Assembly: GCA_933228675.1 (NCBI GenBank)
Contig: OW121741.1
Span: forward strand, 53,983,186-54,047,185
Length of the DNA stretch: 64,000 nucleotides
DNA from: Stomorhina lunata
Lineage: Eukaryota; Arthropoda; Insecta; Diptera; Rhiniidae
Direction: 5' to 3'
The notes beneath the pieces are model-generated. The model was not told where the DNA came from, did no database searches, and worked only from the letters and a program-made list of their open reading frames with translations. This document shows positions 47,258-58,508 of the stretch, in pieces (within the stretch, counting starts at the first letter, position 1; every line of letters begins with the position of its first letter). A program made the position numbers and the translations under genes.

Positions 47258-47479
47258 CTGAAAAAAAAGGTTGGGATAATGAGTGTTTCAAATAAAACAT
47301 AGGACAATTACATTAATATTAGGTTAGAACTTTTGGATTCGGCTTTATCGTTATCGGAAAAATAGGTACTTGCAGGAAAAACCAATTGTGGGGTGGGAGC
47401 AAAAGAGAAGTTTTAGTTTAATATTGATCCAGATATAAACATATAATATAATAGCGCGGGAAACGAATTGTTCATAATA
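47258..47479. other. Intronic sequence of the minus-strand gene candidate
   Basis: Non-coding stretch between the minus-strand exon and the start of recognisable plus-strand coding remnants. Nothing else is seen. Confidence 0.4.
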
Positions 47480-49059
47480 AATCATAACAAAAAAAATTAA
47501 AAACAAACTCACACTAAATGGAAACCAAAATTCAACATCTGGAATTATAAAATCGAACACAATAACTCTTACAACATCAACATCAAAGGAAGAAGCAAAA
47601 ACAATGTCCTCATCAAGCGCTAGAAACACCCTACAATCAGCTGGTAATCATATCAATACCAACACTGGCAAGAGTAATATAATTTTTTTATGCCCACCTC
47701 GGCTGCGAACGTAAGGCTAGTTACGCTTTCAAAAATTAAGGGGCAGTAGTGGTGCTAACAGTACACAGGCTAAAGATTTACGTGAAATGTTAAATTCGAA
47801 GAAAAACCTTAAAACCAAGTAGCAACAATCGACAATGCAATAACAAACAAAAACAACTACGACACAACAATCACCTTTAGCAAGTTAAGTTATACAACCA
47901 CAACAAAGCAAACTCCACCAACGTATTGCTAATAATGATAACCAACAGCAACAGAAACAGTCTTTTGGCCCAAGAGCAATTCTAGGAGCTTCAAAACAGC
48001 AACAACACTCTAAAGAGTCTCAAAAATCGGATGGGAAATCTCAACAACAACAGTTGCAAAAGCCTTCAGTAGCGACAGCCAAAGTTGAAAAATTTTCAAC
48101 TGTTTCGAAACCACAACAAAGATTAAATCCCATACAAAATAATATTCAACAACAGCCGCAAGCTAAGACTGTTGCTGCTGTCGTTCAGCCACAAGCCCAA
48201 ACACCTGGTGTTAAGCCTGCAGCCGCCTTCACTAATTTGTTCCAGTTCGAATGATCCCATATACTGTTCCATTGAGCCCAAGCAATCTTCGCCACCACAA
48301 CAGAGAAGCCAGAATCCCCAACAATGGGAACCCATGGCTTTGCCTCCCAATGCACAGGCGCCACCAGCAAGACTCTCACGTAATTGTATATCATTGGAAA
48401 ATTTGGAGGGTATTAGTAAAGTACAAAGGGATTTGGCGGCTTATGGTAACAATTTGTTGCAGAATTATAATCAACAGCAGCAATATTTTTTGGCCATGTT
48501 GGGCTATATACAGCAACAGCAGCGCCAGCAGCAGCAGCAGTTGCCCTATAACAGTAATATGAATATCTACCGAAGACCTGGTAGTCAAACGAGTCTCAAT
48601 CAAGTGGCATTTTCAGCTGGAGTTCCCCTGCCCGATCAATTCCAAAGGCGTAATTCACAACAAATGCAATATTATGGTGGCTTTGGCTACAACAACTACA
48701 CAAATCCCTATACAACAGCCCTCTGCTACCACAACTCCCACCTACAATCATCAGTTTAGCAATGCACCCAAAATAGATTACAGCGCTTTTCCCCATCATC
48801 AGTTCAGTAACACATCCCAAGAAAAAGGAATGCTATAGCTGCTGTTATTCAATACTGTCGTTCCAAGAACTACCCAGCTCCCTGTTTCAATGCATTAAGG
48901 GTCAAATTTTCTCGTGGCACATACTCGGGTAGTGCAAATGACATTATTTTCTCGACATATGAATAGGAGACTGAATATTTGGCTAAATATGCCTGTAAAA
49001 AGAGAGCCTTGGAAAAGTTTAAATTACAAGAAAAGAAACACCTAATGCAAACGCCAAAA
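47480..49059 (+). pseudogene. Gln/Asn/Ser-rich coding remnant of an unrecognised gene
   Basis: Plus-strand sequence that is protein-like in changing frames with several stops. It includes a Ser/Asn/Thr-rich stretch, then AKDLREMLNSKKN, QPQAQTPGVKPAAAFTNLF, RLSRNCISLENLEGISK, a poly-Gln segment near 48470-48540, and FSRGTYSGSANDIIFSTYE near 48915. The last part runs in the same frame into the Src SH3 domain ([19 protein letters not shown] then KIFVAWYAY). That junction does not resemble the N-terminal region I expect for Src42A, so this seems to be a chimera of two transcripts. I cannot name the gene. No intron is evident. Confidence 0.55.
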
Positions 49060-50290
49060 ATATTTGTTGCTTGGTATGCTTACAGTACTCGAACCGACGA
49101 AGATTTAAGTTTTCGCAAAGGAGAACATTTGGAAATTTTAAATGATACACAGGGTGATTGGTGCTTGGCACGTAGTAAGAAGACTCGATAAGAAGGTTAT
49201 ATACCCTTCAATTAGGTTGCCTAATCAAAATCGATAGAAGCTGAAAAGAGATTGTTACTGCAAAAAAATGAGCATGGAGCATTATTTTTTTTTTTTATTG
49301 GAGACTGAGAGTCTGATACAGTAAAACACTATCGCATTCTTTATAGCAATACGCGCCATATTCAGAACTCTCCAAGAACTGGTGGAGCACTATTCCAAGG
49401 ATTCCGATGGTCTGTGTCTTAATTTATGCAAACCATGTGTCCATATTAAAAAGTCAGTCACAGAAGGAGTGTCACATCAAACTCGTGATCAATGGGAGAT
49501 TGATAGAACGTCTCTTAAATTCGCACGAAAATTATGCTCAGGATAATTTGGTGAGGTATGGGAGGTTTTTTTTTTTTAACAATACTACTTTGGTAGTTAT
49601 AAAGACTCTTAAATCAGGCGATGGATCCAAAAGACCTTTAGCAGAAGAAGCTCAAATCATAAAATAAAAACTCTGCCACAACAAATTCATACAATGGTAT
49701 GGGGTATGTACAATTGAGGAACCAATTTGTATTATAACCGAATTGATGAAGCCCAGTTCTATTCTGGAATATTTACAAGCTATGGAAGGTAAAGGTCGCC
49801 GTCTGAATATGCCGGTACTAATTGTTATGGCTGCGCAAATAGCTGCGAGTATGGCTTGTTTGGAATCACAAGATTACATCCACATACGTTTGGCTGCATG
49901 AAATGGTTAGGGGCTGGTAACAATATTGTCAAAATTGCTGATTTTGGATTGGCACGACTTGTTAAAGAGGATGAATATGAAGCCTGCGATGGCGATAGAT
50001 TCCCTATTAACTGCACGGCTCATGAAGCTGCAAACTATTACAAATTTTCAATTGAGTTTGACTTCTAAGGTTTAAGCATTTTACTTACTGAATTAATTAC
50101 ATATGGACGTGTTCCATGGCTGGGAATGACAAATACAGAGATAATTTCGAACACAGTTTGAGCATGGTTATCGTATGCTTCAGCCTCCAAATTGCGGCTA
50201 AAGGCTTTGTGCTGCTTTCAAGCACACATAAATCACGAACTCCAAACATTGCGTCCTCTCTAACGACCACCACCACAGCAGTATCAGCTG
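49060..50290 (+). pseudogene. Src42A: Src-family tyrosine kinase pseudogene (SH3-SH2-kinase), Src42A-like
   Basis: Translation in three plus frames gives a nearly complete non-receptor tyrosine kinase. SH3 ([20 protein letters not shown], 49090-49150) is followed by SH2 pieces (DTVKHYRI near 49315; FRTLQELVEHYSKDSDGLC near 49360). The linker and kinase N-lobe come next (TRDQWEIDRTSLKF near 49480; VVIKTLKSG near 49595, which keeps the ATP-binding Lys). The C-lobe has KIADFGLARLVKEDEYEA near 49930, keeping the activation-loop Tyr. The HRD catalytic loop is destroyed (DYIHIRLAA then a stop). There are at least six stops, several frameshifts and a 12-13 codon loss in SH2. SH3 to kinase end spans about 1.2 kb, matching an intronless mRNA, and a short A run follows at 50331-50340. 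It is a retrocopy without kinase function. Src family is near certain; Src42A is the best match from memory. Confidence 0.88.
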
Positions 50291-50330
50291 CATAGAAAAG
50301 ATTTAAATTAAAAACACAAATAATTTTAAT

Positions 50331-50340
50331 AAAAAAAAAA
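50331..50340 (+). other. Short A run after the Src retrocopy
   Basis: Ten A residues directly after aattttaat. It could be the remains of a poly(A) tail, which would argue for LINE-type retroposition of the chimeric mRNA into this spot rather than retroviral-type transduction. It is short, so the evidence is weak. Confidence 0.35.
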
Positions 50341-50353
50341 GTTTGTATCTTAC

Positions 50354-50392
50354 CTTCTTCCTTCTAAATTTCGCAATACAACATCGGCGTTA

Positions 50393-50393
<1 letters not shown>
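50354..50393 (-). other. Candidate minus-strand coding exon (40 nt)
   Basis: On the minus strand, an acceptor with a very long T tract (…ttttAG, 50395-50394) precedes this exon and a donor AAG/GTAAGA follows. Its open frame reads DNADVVLRNLEGR. It joins in phase both to the upstream exon ending at 50482 (…TRVFRK) and to the downstream exon at 47257 (…RRSPQIF). The implied intron to 47258 would contain the whole Gln-rich/Src insert. Confidence 0.55.
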
Positions 50394-50426
<33 letters not shown>

Positions 50427-50481
50427 AAAAGCAAAATGTTACAGATTAATAATTTTTTTATCAACTTTAACAAATGCTTAC

Positions 50482-50708
50482 CTTTGCGAAATACACGCGT
50501 TTTTTTTTTTTTTGGTTTTGACGTTTCTCCTCCTCCTGTACCAAACACTGATGATAATATAGCGTTTTTTTTTTAATCATAGTGTTTTTTTTTCAGGGTT
50601 GTACTTACTGCCAGTATTGCCGTGAAGTTTTTATTGTTAATAGGGGTATTCACCTTTGTTTTCCCTCCCATCCAGAATCAACGGATTGACTTCCGGAGTG
50701 GTGGGGTT
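50482..50708 (-). other. Upstream part of the minus-strand gene candidate
   Basis: Minus-strand sequence between the 3' LTR and the donor AAAG/GTAAGC at 50482/50481 (88-nt intron to 50394). It contains a lysine-rich coding-like stretch and two more donor-like sites (GGCA/GTAAGT near 50611; CAAAG/GTGAAT near 50656). The exact exon limits are unclear. On the plus strand the same bases end with the purine-rich ggagtggtggggt before the LTR. Confidence 0.4.
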
Positions 50709-51582
50709 TGTCGTGTCCCCCTGACGGGTTAAGTTTTGTTTCTAAAAAAGAATAAGATCAATAAGCAATACCGAAAACATCTGGCAGAGGAACTTGATGG
50801 AATAGGGAACTGAAAAAAAAAGATGTCAGCCAGAAAAGAAAAAGGCGGGAGGAATGGGTGAGAAAGAAAAATGATTGGGGCAGGAATGAGAGGATTAGGG
50901 ACACTTGAAGAAATGATGTAAAAGAGGAGTGATGGGGAAGTGAAGAAAAAAAAAGAAGTGACATTTTTTTTATTTTTGAGATTAATTTTTTATGTTGGAA
51001 GTTTTTTTTGTTAAAATAAAATTTGATTAAAACTTAATAAATAAAACACGCATACAATAATTACAAAATAACCTTTATTCAAATTATTCAAACACACACC
51101 ACACAATTAATTAATAAAACACACGCCACACAATTAATACACAAATAATAAAACACACCCATATAGACAACTTACCAAAATTTACAAAATATTAAAAATT
51201 TACAAAAATATGAAAATAATAAAAATATTAAAATATAAGTAAAAACCGAAAAGAAAAAAAATAACTTGGAAACAATTTGCTTACAAGGTTTACAAGGGGG
51301 TCCAACTAGCCGTCCAGCCAGACGGACGGACATCGCCAAGTCGACTCAGAAAGTAATTATAAGCCTATTGGCATACTTATGTTCATGAAAACAATTACGT
51401 GCCGAGGAGTGTTAGAAACCGCTACCTTGATCTCATCCAATAAAAAAGAAACGTTGCAGCTCAGACGGACAGGACTAAGACGTTGAAAAGAAAAATAAAA
51501 ACAAGAAGCAGATTTTTTTTTTTGCATTTGGTGAGGGACGGTTGAGAGCCCTAAATAACGTATATCGGGACCGATCTACGGT
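50709..51582 (+). repeat. 3' LTR of the Src-carrying element, truncated
   Basis: It matches the first about 870 bases of the 5' LTR with only a few differences (about 1 percent by eye), then breaks off after gaccgatctacgg. The last about 470 bases of the LTR are missing, and the DINE-1-like element begins there. Confidence 0.85.
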
Positions 51583-54108
51583 TATTTTTATACCCTTCAC
51601 CAATAGGTGAAAGGGTATTATAAGTTTGTGATTCCGTTTGTAATTTTTTTATTAGTGATCGTAGACCCCATAAAAATTATACCGATCGACTCAGAATCGG
51701 GAGGAGAATCGATTAAGCGATGTCCGTCTGTCTGTCTGTCTGTCCGTCTGTCTGTCTGTTGAAATCAAGTTTCTGAAGCCCCTGGAGAAGGGACTTACAT
51801 AAATTATATATCAGATTTTAGGAAATTCTCCCGCAATGAACGCTATTAAATTTCATTAAAATCGGTTTATAAACACCGAAAATATCGAAACAATACCAAA
51901 AATTAGACGAAAATTTTAAAATTTTTGATTGAAACACACTTTTAAATAACAAGAGAAAAAAGATACTCCTGGTGTACATGTGATAATATGTTATATATCA
52001 GATTGTAGGAAATAGTTTCCCAAAACACTCTGTAAAATTTTATCAAAATCGGTCCATAAACAACTGAGATATCGCCAAAACACTGAATTTGATGTATCGC
52101 AAATTGCCCAAAGTTCGCATTAGAGAATGTTTGTTGAAAAAATGAAATGCAGAAATAGCAAAAACCATCCTCCTGGAGCACGGACCTACATAAATTTTAT
52201 ATCAGATTTTAGAAAATTCCCCCGCCAAGCACGTTATTAAATTTTATCAAAAGCGCTCCATAAACAATTGAGATATCGCCATAACACTACATTTGATGTA
52301 CAGCAAATTGCCCAAAGTATGTGTCTAAGAAATTTTGTTTACATTTTGTAAGTACTGTTTCAGCGATATCTCAGGTGTTTATGGACCGAATGTGATGAAA
52401 TTTGACATCGTTCTTTGTGTGAGGATTTTCTAAAATCGATACTCCTCAAATCTGATTACGAATACCATTCAAATTGTACCGATCAACTCAGAATCGGCAG
52501 GAGAATCGATTTCGCGACCTTCGTCCGTCTGTTTGTCTGTCTGTCTGTCCGTCCGTCTGTTTTTTGTCCGTCCGTCTACCTGTCTGTAATTTTTTCTGTT
52601 GTAGTCAAGTTTTTGGAGCTCCTGTTTTGTCGATATCTCAGGTGTTTATTTTGATGAAATTTAATAGCGTCCTTCGCAGGGGATTACCTAAATCCTGATG
52701 CATTCGGTAATTTGTGGTAGATATAATTTAGTGTTTAAGCGATGGATCGACAATGATGAAATTCAGGGTGGGACAATATCCTAAAATTTTGTGTAAAATC
52801 CAGGAGCTCCACAAATCTGATTTTAGCAGACAGACACTCTGCATTAATCTTAATTTTGTGTCTGACTTTTGAACATTATGATAACATTTGAGAATGTATT
52901 ATATATCAAATTATAGGTGATCTTCCTAGGAAGTACAAAAATGCAGCTAACTACATGATATCCGTTCAAAACCTACATATGTATGTAAGTATCTCACATA
53001 TCAACGAAAATTAAAATTTTTTAATTGCAATTGTTAGAAATCCGTTCACGTTTGACAATTGATCCCGTATAACTTCGCCTAAGATACGATGATGACATTT
53101 AGTATAAAGACGTTGTACAATATTGATATTCAGGGCGATAGCGCCTAAAATAAACTTTCTAGAGGGACAACATTTGACAAAAGTATTTCTGATCTCTTGA
53201 AAAGTTCGATATTGAAAATGGGCGAGCTCTATTCACATTTAGTGAAATCTCCCATATAACCCCGACCGGGAATCGATTTAATGCTGATAAATTAAATCAC
53301 ATTAAAATTGCACAAGGAACTAGAGCAAAACTTTCCAAACATCCATCGGACAGATCGAAAAAACAATACATCCCAAATATTATTGATGAAGTGTTCATTT
53401 TAATTAATTAACTAACTTCAGATTAATAAGTAAATCTTTAATAACTTTTCCGACAAAGCTGATATCCATCCATTCAAAAGCTATATATTTCACGTATGTA
53501 TCTCAAACTAAGAGTGTATACCCTATAATTTTTGAAGCTTATCATTGTTAAAGCTTTGACCTAAATCAGTCCGCTAACTTCAGAGTTTTACATAACTAAT
53601 CAAGAACTTTTACTAGTTGGATAATTCGTACGAATTAAAGTGCACAACCCTCACTGGGCATTGTGTTTTTGGGTTGCATGCCAGAATACTTAAACTTCAT
53701 CAAATCGATGTGCTATTGCAAATGTAAGGGCATCTACATTTTGAAGCATCTTTTCTGCTCGTAAAATATGTGTCTATTTTATTTCGAAGCTACTGGCTGG
53801 CTTAAATATGCATTCTCTATTTGTAGTCTAGTAATCATTATCTTTCACAAAGGGACCACTTTAGAACCCAAGTGAAGCTTCCCTAGACATCAGTCACCTG
53901 CCCAACCTAACCTTTGGGTGCATAACTATTCTAGATGATGACGCCACCGAAAAGCTTTTCTTTTTCCGACTCTTAATTTTAAAGACTCTTTGCATATAAT
54001 ACTAGTATAACCAAATTTTGCTAGGAATTACATTAAGTACTTTTGCAACACCATTGGTGAAGGGTATCCAAGATTCGGCAAAGCCGAATATACCACTCTT
54101 ACTTGTTT
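51583..54108 (+). mobile_element. DINE-1/Helentron-like non-autonomous element
   Basis: It starts with atacccttcaccaat (51589-51603) inside a small palindrome and shows attggtgaagggtat (54053-54067) near the far end, so it has 15-bp subterminal inverted repeats. The block gtattataagtttgtgatt and a (GTCT)n/(GTCC)n microsatellite at 51719-51762 are typical of DINE-1 elements in flies. The 3' end has a hairpin ATTCGGC-aaa-GCCGAAT (54073-54089) followed by a short tail ending cttgttt. A second (GTCT)n run lies near 52527-52590. Several paragraph-like repeats (gagatatcgcc, atcggtccataaac) recur internally. No transposase frame is seen. Confidence 0.7.
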
Positions 54109-54819
54109 TAAGATAAATTTGAATAAAAATTTAAACCACTAATAACTTTCCTCTTATTGAAATAACTGTTTGCAATTTGTATTTATGACAGTGAATGATT
54201 TCTTAAGTAATTTTACTAGCAATTTTGATAGAATTTTGCTTGTAAAAATGTTGAGTATTTTCATTAAAATAAAAAAAGTGTTCTACGGGCGGGTCCGGGC
54301 GGGTGCAAAAGTATATATAGGCTTAAAGGGAACACTCTTGGCTTTCTATAGGTGGTTTCGATTTTTGTTTCCATTTTTCCCTTTAAAAGTTATACACTAC
54401 TAAACTTGAAATTTTATGAGTATATGGTGATTTTAAATTTATTACATTACATTACATTTATTATATTATTAAATTATACAGGGTGCGCAAATACCATTTG
54501 TTAAAACCAACAGTCCACCCAACATAACAAAAAAAACCGCAGCCCATTAGCATTAATAGTTTTCAAGAAATTGTAATTAATATGAGATCAAAAATTACAA
54601 TTTTTCTTTCATTTCTAAATTAACTAAAATTCCTTGTCTTTAGCAGCATGCCACGCCCACTACTGCGAATATTTTGACCAAATTTTTTGGTCACCTTAGT
54701 TTTGATATGTTTTCTTTCTGATGGTATAAAAATTTTAAAAATCTATGTCAACAAAAAATATAGGTTTTGGCCAATGAAATTTGATTCTGAACCACCGTGC
54801 GTCGTATATCCCATAATAA
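54109..54819. repeat. Unit segment S (long form, copy 2)
   Basis: This matches 14956-15660, but its first bases, including the hairpin, are lost at the DINE boundary. The GC-box/TATA stretch is at about 54290-54325. No gene. Confidence 0.75.
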
Positions 54820-55161
54820 ATAATATATATAAGTTGATTTATTTAACCATCACATCACATACAAAACACCCTGTAAGTCTTTAACTTGATACGCCCCTGA
54901 ACCTATCCTTACGGATAACGGTGGTTTTATTTGTACATTCCATAATTTGGCGCCCAAAGTGGGGCAATAGGATTCAGATATTTATTAATCCCATTAAAAC
55001 TAGCTAATTTATACACACAAAAGAATTGCAAAGAAAAACTATAAATTTGATAGATGATTCTATTTAAAATAGGTTTTTAACATTTTTCGGAATTTCGTCA
55101 ATGGTATGATATTTGTTCGAACTAGGCGACTGAAAGTTCCCTTAAAGCGTTTTTTTTTTAA
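54820..55161 (+). repeat. LTR end plus tRNA-Lys primer-site remnant (copy 2) and short flank
   Basis: Same fragment as 19905-20160, here uninterrupted by jockey. The primer site TGGCGCCCAAAGTGGGGC is at 54948-54965. Confidence 0.6.
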
Positions 55162-57689
55162 TCTATATATATAAAACTTTAACGTGACTAACTCATCATC
55201 GCCCAGCTTAAACGGCTAAAGGTAGAGAGCTGAAATTTTGACAGCGGGTACCTTTTTCGAAGTATAGATCCACTAAGAAGGGATTTTTGAAATTCGGCCT
55301 CTAAGGGGGTAAAAAAGGGAAATGTTAGTAATGCTGTATCTCCAGAAGTAAACGTCATAGGCCCAAAATTGAAATTGCGTTGGGATCAGCTACAAAAATA
55401 AGTAGACAAGTATTTGGTACTTTTTAGGTGATGAGACAAATAGGAGGTAAAAAGGGTAAAAATAAAATGTTGGTACTTTTTTTAACCCATGTGTATCTTT
55501 TGAACAAATCAACAGAGTAACAAAATTCAAAACGGAGCCGGTAAACAAAACAAATATCAGACACGTGTTTGGTACTTTTTTATTCAGGGTTCAAAAAGGG
55601 GGAAAAGTGGGGAAAAATTTTTGGGTAGGTCCATTTTTCTTTTTCTTTGTATTTCACTTGAACCAATACAGCTGGAAATACAATTTATAGGGAGGTCGAT
55701 TGCCAAGCACAAAATATCAAATACGTGTATGGTACTTTTTTCAATTAAAAGGGTAAAAAAGGGCAAAATCGGTAACATTATATCTTCTTAACCAAAAGCG
55801 ATAGAAGCGAAGATTAAATTGGTTTGAGATTAGCACTAAACATTAAGAGACACGTCTTCGGTACTTTTTTAAAAATCGGCCGCCTAGCGGGCAAAACAGG
55901 GTAGAAAAGGGAGAAATTAGTAACATCATATCTATGAAACCAACATAGACAGAAACAAAGTTGAAATTGGATTTGAATCGGCTAGGAAAATAAGGGGACA
56001 CGTATTTGGTACTTTTTTGCAAATGGCACTAATAAGAGTAAAAAAGTGTAAAAACTATATTTTGGTACTTTATTTAACCCATATGTATCTTTTGAACTAA
56101 TAAACATAGAAACATAATTTTTATCGCAACCGATAGATATTAAAAAATAATTAAACACGTTTTGGTACTTTTGCGATTAAAGGGGTACAAAAGGGTAAAA
56201 AAGGGAAAATATTCAAGGGTAGGTTTTTTGGTTTTTAGCCATGGATATCTTTTATGATAATGAAGCCAGAAGCCAGAACATATTGACTGGTCGATGGACA
56301 TTGAAAAAAAAATAAACTACGAGTTTGGTACTTTTTTTTTAATTTTGGGGGTAAAAATCTGTAAAGTATATCTTCTAAACCAAAAGTGATAGAAACAAAC
56401 ACTAAATTGGTCTGAGATCGGCACTTAAAACCAAGGGACACGTATTCGGTACTTTTTTGAGATTTAACTTCTTAGATGGTAGAAAAGGGAGAAATTAGTA
56501 ACATCATATCTCCGAAACCAACAGACAGAAACAAAGTTGAAATTGGATTTGAATCGGCTAGGAAAATAAGAAGACACGTGTTTGGTACTTTTTTTGAAAA
56601 TGGCACTAACAAAAAAAAAAGTTTAAAAACTATATTTTGGTACTTTTTTAACCCATATGTATATTTTAAAGTAATAAACATAGGAACATATTTTATATCG
56701 CAACCGATAGATATAAAAAAAGAATTAAATACGTATTTGGTACTTTTGCGCTTAATACCCCATTTAAAAAAAAAGGTAAAAAAGGGAAAATTTTCAATTG
56801 TAGGTTTTTTGGTTTTTAGCTGTGGATATCTTTTAGGCTAATGAAGCCAGAAGTATGATTTATTGACTGGTCGATTGACATTGAAAAAATAAAATACATT
56901 TTTGGTACTTTTTTTAATTTTGGGGGTAACAATATATCTTCTAAACCAAAAGTTATAGAAACAAAAACTAAATTAGCCTCAGATCAGCAGTAATTAAGGG
57001 ACACGTGTTCGGTACTTTTTTGAAATTCGACCTTTTAAAGGGTAAAACAGGATAGAAAAGGGAGAAATTAGTAACATCATATCTCAGAAACTAACACCGA
57101 TGCAAACGAAGTTTTAATTGGATTTGAATCGGATAAAAAAATAAATGGACACGTATTTGGTACTATTTTAAAAATGGTAATAATAAGAAAAAAAGGGTAA
57201 AAACTATATTTTGGTACTGTTTTTAACCCATATATATCTTTTAAACTAATAAATATAGAAACACAATTTATATCGTAACTGATAGGCATTAAAAAACTAT
57301 TAAACGCGTATTTGGTACTTTTGCGATTAATGGGGGACGAACGGGTAGAAAGATTGAAAATATTTAAGAGTAGGTTTTTTGCTTTTTAGCTAAGAATATC
57401 TTTTATGCTAATGAAGCCAGAAGCATAATTTATTGGCTGGTCAATTGACATTGAAAAAAGTAAAATACGTGTTTGGTACTTTTTTAATTTAGGGCGTAAA
57501 AAATCGGTAAAAAATATATCTTCTAAGTCAAAAGTGATATAAACAAAAACTAAATCGGTCTAAGATCGGCACTTTAAATTAAGAGACATGTATTCTGTAC
57601 TGTTTTTTTTTTTTAATTCATAAAATTTTTTTTCATACGTTAATTGTTACTAGTGTATCCTGCGGTCGACACAATCGACCGTCATCTAG
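55162..57689 (+). mobile_element. Non-autonomous Helitron, complete copy
   Basis: 2528 bp. 5' end TCTATATATATAAAAC after A; 3' hairpin and CTAG end at 57689, followed by T. The internal higher-order repeat is clear here: related blocks start near 56016, 56592 and 57168, each about 576 bp apart and made of four diverged 'ggtac' subunits. Open frames inside are repeat artefacts. Confidence 0.85.
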
Positions 57690-57897
57690 TTCATTGTGAA
57701 TACAAATTCCCCGTGAAATTTCGTTGTTTTTAATTGTCTTATACATATTGTTGAACCTGTCAAAAATTATGGAATAGACTTGGAACAGAATTTTTATTCA
57801 CAATAGGAGTCAGTATAAATATGTTTACGCAAAGTAAAATTTATTCCTGTAAAGTATAATTGTACTATTTAACTATGTATTTTGAATTCAAAAATAT
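57690..57897. other. Unit flank, no gene (copy 3)
   Basis: This matches 8517-8725. No gene. Confidence 0.7.
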
Positions 57898-58508
57898 TGT
57901 TACGTTTTTCCTTTAAAAACGTGGAATGAATTCTTTTTGCAAACAACCGTAATCAAATTAAAACACTTTATGTAGTTTTCCAAAGTTATATTTTTATTAA
58001 CTTAAGAGTTAATCAGTTTAAACACACTTTCACAAAAACTGTAAACAAACTTCACAAAACTGCTTTACAAATACTCTTAGTCACACTCTTTATATGCGTC
58101 TTAATTAAAACTGTTCCCACAATACTCGCCCATCGGCCTTATATGGTGGAGAAGAGAGTTTCTAGCAATTTCTGCAGACGTAAACAAAGGGCTGCTGTCG
58201 TTGATTACACTAACAATGTGGCTTACGAAAGTTCATGTGTATTCCACTACATTCTCACATGATCAAGAACACTCTCACACATACGTTGTACAAATAGATT
58301 ATCTGAAGTTAACAGTAACAGAGAGAGAGAGAATGTAGATAAAAGAGAAACATGTTGTTATACTCTTTACTGTAAATAAGAGAAACATGTTGCTCTGCTT
58401 ATAGGCACAAACAGAACATCGCCAACAGAAACATTCTAGAAAACTAGGGGAAGAATTAAAAGTAGTGAACTTTGAACAATGGGGCGGATAACTTAAAAAT
58501 TCGTGACA
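57898..58508 (+). repeat. Solo LTR with ATAT target duplication (copy 3)
   Basis: Same solo LTR as at 8726 and 28221, flanked by ATAT on both sides. 611 bp. Confidence 0.8.

Larger units (their letters stand above)
39840..51582 (+). mobile_element. Ty3/Gypsy-type element with deleted pol and about 4.9 kb of extra DNA
   Basis: LTRs starting TGTCGTGTCCCC lie at 39840 and 50709 in the same orientation and differ by only a handful of bases over about 870 bp. A tRNA-Lys-type primer site follows the first LTR at 41189. Gag is intact; pol has lost the reverse transcriptase core and most of integrase, so the element is non-autonomous. Between the end of pol (45821) and the second LTR lies DNA not expected in such an element: a Gln-rich coding remnant, a Src42A-like pseudogene and minus-strand exons. 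The right LTR is cut short at about 51582 where a DINE-1-like element begins. The family resembles Osvaldo/Ulysses in primer site and long LTR, but I do not assign it. Confidence 0.85.

Noticed and set aside
49407..49667. Separate small gene of 86 codons
   Set aside because: It is one frame of the Src pseudogene (linker and kinase N-lobe), not an independent gene.
50395..50424. Long A run as the poly(A) tail of the Src retrocopy
   Set aside because: It is the reverse complement of the pyrimidine tract of a minus-strand splice acceptor; the 10-A run at 50331-50340 is the better tail candidate.
55162..57689. CRISPR array
   Set aside because: Repeats are long, diverged and unevenly spaced, the genome is eukaryotic and there are no cas genes.
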